Positions 60,333 through 64,000 of a stretch of 64,000 nucleotides of DNA are shown in pieces. The notes beneath the pieces were generated by a model that saw nothing but the letters and a program-made list of their open reading frames with translations, was not told where the DNA came from and searched no databases. The position numbers were made by a program, and so were the translations under genes. The first letter of the stretch is position 1; each line of letters starts with the position of its first letter. Source of the DNA: JAPPHA01 sp965221575 (lineage in GTDB: Bacteria > Pseudomonadota > Alphaproteobacteria > Rhodobacterales > Rhodobacteraceae); contig CBDCSM010000011.1 of NCBI GenBank assembly GCA_965221575.1, positions 1,155,737 through 1,219,736 on the forward strand. The letters run 5' to 3'.

Positions 60333-60906
60333 CAAATGTGCCTTTCAATTGAACTGGATACTGTTTCAACGAAACATTGCGGGAAACTGCAACTGTCCTT
60401 CCCCGCGGATTTGGAGTCAGTCCCTAGTTGTTGCCATATCAGGTTCCCAGTGCCGCGCATTAGCGACAAGGTCGTGCATCTGCAAGGGATACGACAAGAC
60501 ACCACAAGACAGGTTTTCAGCAGGAATTTCACGTCCGGCCACCCTTGAACGTTCCTTGGCAGCGTTTCACACCCTGTCCGATTGGAAACCGGTCAGGGGA
60601 CAGGTTCAGCCCAACATAAATCCGATCCCGGCATTGGGGATTTCATTTCGCATTGAAATGTGGGTTTTTTAACCGATGTGGCGGCTCCCAAATTTCCGGG
60701 ATGATGTTGGGTGCGGATTTCGGGGGCAGGACACCCCTGTTGTCCCGCAGCCTATCGTTCGAGAGATCATATCCTGCATAGGCGAAAATTCAGGGAATTT
60801 TCGATGCTCTCAACCGCAATCTGCGGCGTTTATCTGGGCACCTCCCCTCAGCAGCCTCTGAGAGCACTGGTTGATGATTTCGGAAACGGCAAGAATACAA
60901 ATCCCC
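60333..60906. other. intergenic region upstream of dGTPase
   Basis: 574 bases, no convincing gene. It contains the dGTPase promoter region and ends at the left repeat of the ISAzo13 element. Small frames have no family resemblance. Confidence 0.5.
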
Positions 60907-62221
60907 TAAGGGTTCGTCACGAAATACCCGCTACATTATCGGGGTTCGGAAGCAAGGTATAGTTCCACTCGCCATGGAAGTCGGCGCGCCGGATATCCAG
61001 GGCCTCGATCTCCGATTTGCTGATCTTGATACCGGTCGGGTACTCGTTCGTGTCCCGGTCACAATAGACCTTCAGTCCCGTGCCGGTCCCGGCGGAGCCG
61101 ATCAGGCCGATGATGGTCGTGAGGCTGTACAGGGGCTTGCCGCGCCAGTTCCGGCTGATGAAGGAGAATAGACGATGTTCGATGCGGTTCCACTTGCTGG
61201 TGCCGGGCGGCAGGTGGCACACGCTGATCTCGATGCCGAGTTCGCGTGCGAGCTTCTGCAACTCCACCTTCCACAACCTGACGCGGTTCCCGTTGGAGCC
61301 GCCGCAGTCGGCGGTGATGAGCAGCTTGCGGGCCTCGGGGTAGCGTTCCTTCCCCAGGCGCTGCCACCAGCGCCGGATGCTCTCGACCGCGAACGCGGCC
61401 GTGTCGGAACTGATCCCGACATTGACCCAGCCCACGTTGTTGATCACGTCATAGACCCCGTAGGGGACCGCCTTGCCAAGCTCCTTGTCGGCAAAGTCAT
61501 GGACGCGGACCTCCTCGGGGGAGCCTTTCGGACGCCACTCACGGCCTGAATTCTTGAAATCCCCCACCAGTTCCTTCTTCTTGGTGTCCACGGAGATCAC
61601 CGGCTGCCCGGCCTCCGCAAACGCCGCGACCTGATCGTTGATGTGGTGGAACTGCGCATCCCCCCGGTCCGGATGGTCCGTGCCCTCCCGGGCTTTCACA
61701 TTCCCCTGGAGCGTGTAACCCTGCTGCTTCAGGAGCCGGCCGACAAGGGTATGGGACACCGAGTAGCCCTGGTCGGAAAGCGCGTCGGAAATATGACGCA
61801 GGCTCTTCGATACCCACCGCAGCGGACGCTCAGGATCTCCCCGGACGGCTGGCTCAACAAGCGCATCAAGCGCCTCCTCGAGGCCGTCCTGGATCTCGAC
61901 CGCAGGCTTACGGCCCCCGCCGGGACGGCGGACACGGCCCGAGGGTTCCGGTTCCTCTCCGAGTTCCGCGAGACCACGGTAAATGGTCGACCGCGCAACC
62001 CCCGTCGCCCTCGAGACCAAGGCCACGCCGCCATGGCCAAGGGGCAGGGTTTCGGACGCAACAAACAATCGGAGGCTCTTTTCATCAAGATGCGGCGACA
62101 GGGCCTCGAACCGGCGCCGGATGTTCTCGATCGTATCCATGCCGCGAGTGACTCACATTTCGATTCCAGGGGGAATCCCTCAGCGACGAAACGATTCGCC
62201 TGTTTCGCAACGAACCCTAAG
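60907..62221 (-). mobile_element. ISAzo13-family insertion sequence
   Basis: About 1,315 bases. Imperfect inverted repeats: TAAGGGTTCGTCACGAAA near 60908-60925 and TTAGGGTTCGTTGCGAAA (complement of 62203-62220). One transposase gene. Target duplication not clear. Confidence 0.7.
60917..62140 (-). CDS. ISAzo13 family transposase
   Basis: A 407-residue transposase. HTH N-terminus (VSRATGVARSTIYRGLAEL), and the DDE blocks ISVDTKKKELVGDF, ITADCGGSNGNRVRLWK and WNRIEHRLFSFISRNWRGKPL, all typical of ISAzo13. Intact frame. The stop lies inside the left terminal repeat. Confidence 0.9.
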   Translation of the reverse strand: MDTIENIRRRFEALSPHLDEKSLRLFVASETLPLGHGGVALVSRATGVARSTIYRGLAELGEEPEPSGRVRRPGGGRKPAVEIQDGLEEALDALVEPAVRGDPERPLRWVSKSLRHISDALSDQGYSVSHTLVGRLLKQQGYTLQGNVKAREGTDHPDRGDAQFHHINDQVAAFAEAGQPVISVDTKKKELVGDFKNSGREWRPKGSPEEVRVHDFADKELGKAVPYGVYDVINNVGWVNVGISSDTAAFAVESIRRWWQRLGKERYPEARKLLITADCGGSNGNRVRLWKVELQKLARELGIEISVCHLPPGTSKWNRIEHRLFSFISRNWRGKPLYSLTTIIGLIGSAGTGTGLKVYCDRDTNEYPTGIKISKSEIEALDIRRADFHGEWNYTLLPNPDNVAGIS

Positions 62222-62478
62222 TGAACCGCGACCTGTTGTGGGATTATTGGTGCTCACGTTGGTTAAAGACCTTTGGGAAGTCTCGCGCAGGTCGGTCTCG
62301 AGAATTCTGGCATCTCGAATCAACCGGGGACGGAAAACGTCGGGGTCGGATGTCGGCACAGATTTGTCTTGAGGAAACCTTCGTTAAAATCGGTCAGTTC
62401 AATCGCAAGAAACCAAACGTATTTCATCGCCCGATTCTGCCAAATAAAATGGTGAAGGAACGATTACATCGACATCGC

Positions 62479-63093
62479 ATGAAAACCATCGCCTGTCTCA
62501 GGGTCTCAACCGCGCAGCAGGACGCAGGCGGCCAGCGCCTCGCCATTCTCGAATATGCCCGCAAACACGACTTTCAGATCGACGACTTCGTCGAGGCAAC
62601 AGCACGGGGACAGGCCACGGCAAGGCACCGCCGGCTTGATGAACTGATCGGTATTCTCAACCGCGGCGACCGCCTTGTCGTGAGCGAACTTTCCAGGCTC
62701 GGGCGCTCGCTCGGCCAGATCGTCACCGTCTTTGACGACTTCGCAAAAGCGGGCGTCGCGTCCATCGCGATCAAGGAGAACATTTGTGTCGAAGGCAAAC
62801 AGGATATCCAGACCAAGGTCATGACCACGCTGTTCGCACTGTTCGCCGAAGTCGAGCGTGACCTGATCTCGGAGCGCATACGCGAGGGCCTCGCGAAAGC
62901 CAGGGCCTCCGGCAAGACGCTCCGGCGCCCGAAAGGATCACTGGGTGTGTCACGTTTGGACGGGAAAGAGGACGAAATTCGTCAATTCATCAATCTCGGC
63001 GTCTCCCGTACCGCGATTGCAAAGATTACGGGCGTCTCCCGGTCAACCCTCTGCAACTTCATGGCCACGCGGGGACGGAAACCCGGTCGTTAG
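62479..63093 (+). CDS. serine recombinase, resolvase/invertase family
   Basis: A 204-residue small serine recombinase. Catalytic N-terminus MKTIACLRVSTAQQDAGG with Ser10, then RLVVSELSRLGRS, the extended arm and a C-terminal HTH (GVSRTAIAKITGVSRSTL). The ATG at 62479 is preferred. The frame is open up to 62221, at the edge of the IS, but the extra part has no resemblance. No obvious res-site repeats seen. Confidence 0.9.
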   Translation: MKTIACLRVSTAQQDAGGQRLAILEYARKHDFQIDDFVEATARGQATARHRRLDELIGILNRGDRLVVSELSRLGRSLGQIVTVFDDFAKAGVASIAIKENICVEGKQDIQTKVMTTLFALFAEVERDLISERIREGLAKARASGKTLRRPKGSLGVSRLDGKEDEIRQFINLGVSRTAIAKITGVSRSTLCNFMATRGRKPGR

Positions 63094-63302
63094 CGTGTAT
63101 TTCAACACGAATATGGCTAACACCCTGTTTGCGGTCCGAATCGCAAACAATATCCTGTTCGGCCACTGTGGATTCCGGAGACGCTGGGGTCGATTCCGGT
63201 ACGGGGAGAAATGACACTCTGTTATGGACTTTTCCGCCTGTTCATCGTTCGATAAATCAACCCCAAGACACACCTAATCTTGCCAACGGGTGGATTCCAA
63301 GA

Positions 63303-63683
63303 ATGCGGACAATCTACTGCCCATACACGGATCGCGAGATTTCAAAGGGGGCAACCAGTTCCGAACACATAATCCCATTGTCTCTCGGAGGGGCAAGCGG
63401 TTTCATGATCCCCGTTGATGCAAGTTTCAATTCAAAGGTTGGTGCAGAACTCGACGGAGCCCTCGCCAACGAATTCATTTGGGCACTGGGTCGTACGAAG
63501 TATGACGCACGTGGGCACAGCGGTAAGGCGCCTAAGGCAACTATCCACAATGCAAGCTACGGTGAGGATAATCGCCCAGCGCAGGTTCACTTTCATAGCA
63601 AGCACGGTCTGACCGTTTGGGACGCAATAGATCGAAAAAATGTAACTGCTCGCCCCCCTTTGACCATTGACCGTCCTGCCTAA
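63303..63683 (+). CDS. HNH endonuclease-like protein
   Basis: A 126-residue protein. CPYTDREI near the N-terminus, then SSEHIIPLSLGGASG, the SxEHxxPxxLGG motif of HNH nucleases, and NSKVGAELDGALAN. Only one of the two usual Cys pairs is visible, so the zinc site may be partial or it may be a truncated copy. Starts at ATG 63303. An upstream TTG frame is excluded. Possible role: restriction or mobile element nuclease. Confidence 0.68.
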   Translation: MRTIYCPYTDREISKGATSSEHIIPLSLGGASGFMIPVDASFNSKVGAELDGALANEFIWALGRTKYDARGHSGKAPKATIHNASYGEDNRPAQVHFHSKHGLTVWDAIDRKNVTARPPLTIDRPA

Positions 63684-63924
63684 TGGCGCTCGGGTCAAGT
63701 ATCTTTTCTCGTCATCTGCACTTTTCGGCGGCCCTGCGGTGTCATCACGAAACGCCGCACACAGGACGCGCCAACGCTGGGTGTCTATTCGTGCCTGTCG
63801 AGGACCCTGGCGGTGCAGGCTCCGTCGGGCTGTCCGAGCGGCCCGCCGAGGATTATCGTTTGACACCATAGAGCGAGCATTATACTGTCGGTTCCGGATT
63901 GAATGTTCCGGGGAGACCGTTTCG

Positions 63925-64000
63925 ATGGGCTCATGGTTCGGGTCGAAGGCAACGACAGGTCTCTCGCAGGCCATCGTGAGCCTCACGCCCCCGCATGGCG
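63925..64000 (+). CDS. D12-class DNA adenine methylase, 5' part, cut by window end
   Basis: The first 25 codons, MGSWFGSKATTGLSQAIVS and TPPHG, align with the start of the IS-borne methylase at 55177 (WFGSKATSGLCQAIVASQPPH). Upstream both share TTGACACCATAG (here near 63859-63870, there near 55112-55124), so this looks like a related IS. The rest is beyond the window. Confidence 0.75.
   Translation, partial: MGSWFGSKATTGLSQAIVSLTPPHG

Noticed and set aside
63683..63871. 62-codon frame after the HNH gene
   Set aside because: No recognisable family, overlaps a likely IS border.

Overview
The window looks like an alphaproteobacterial chromosome. The rRNA operon has the order 16S, tRNA-Ile, tRNA-Ala, 23S, 5S, tRNA-fMet that is typical of that class. 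The core genes are GC-rich and arranged in tightly coupled operons for uptake and oxidation of small organic compounds. Several frameshifted genes and transposon remnants point to a genome with active or recent decay. No species assignment is possible from the sequence alone.

Layout. (1) 120-5825, minus strand: a six-gene catabolic operon (GMC oxidoreductase, an unrecognised 135-residue protein, a tautomerase-like protein, a family I CoA-transferase, a DapA-family lyase and a crotonase). It diverges from 6345-11303, plus strand: a NitT/TauT-type ABC importer (binding protein, permease, ATPase, permease) and a LacI-type regulator. Two near-palindromic 16-mers in the shared upstream region are good candidate operators for that regulator. 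(2) 12339-17050: a BMP-type (nucleoside-like) ABC importer. It is followed at 17493-21122 by a three-subunit molybdenum hydroxylase. Both units start from promoters with the same 11-base AT-rich box at the same offset from the -10 element, so they are probably co-regulated. (3) 22761-34932: a lower-GC accessory block. It holds a Type III restriction-modification pair, a single-gene AAA15-DUF4435 protein that looks like a fused PARIS effector, an uncharacterised three-gene cassette (unknown protein, HExxH peptidase, PIN-like protein), and an opposed two-gene cassette (BpsA-like protein plus a second member of the same unknown family). (4) 35017-40957, minus strand: the rRNA operon. (5) 41104-48373, minus strand: msrPQ, a flavin-type oxidoreductase, and two tandem dimethylglycine/sarcosine dehydrogenase-like genes, the downstream one broken. 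(6) 49162-64000: a mobile and defence-like region. It contains a broken tyrosine recombinase, a broken Uma2-like gene, and XRE/ImmA regulators with a frameshifted exonuclease I. A ThiF (E1-like) operon follows, interrupted by an IS66-family element that carries a DNA adenine methylase. Then come a papain-like protein, a dGTPase-like HD protein, an ISAzo13 element, a serine recombinase and an HNH protein. The window ends in the start of a second copy of the IS-type methylase.

How the genes work together. The left half is import plus oxidation: each ABC importer is paired with a nearby oxidative operon through a shared regulatory signature. The accessory parts look like stacked anti-phage and mobile modules. 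The candidates most worth pursuing are the fused PARIS-like gene beside the Type III system, the two unknown cassettes at 31.1-34.9 kb that share one protein family, and the E1-like operon whose second gene was split by a methylase-carrying IS with a clean 8-bp target duplication.
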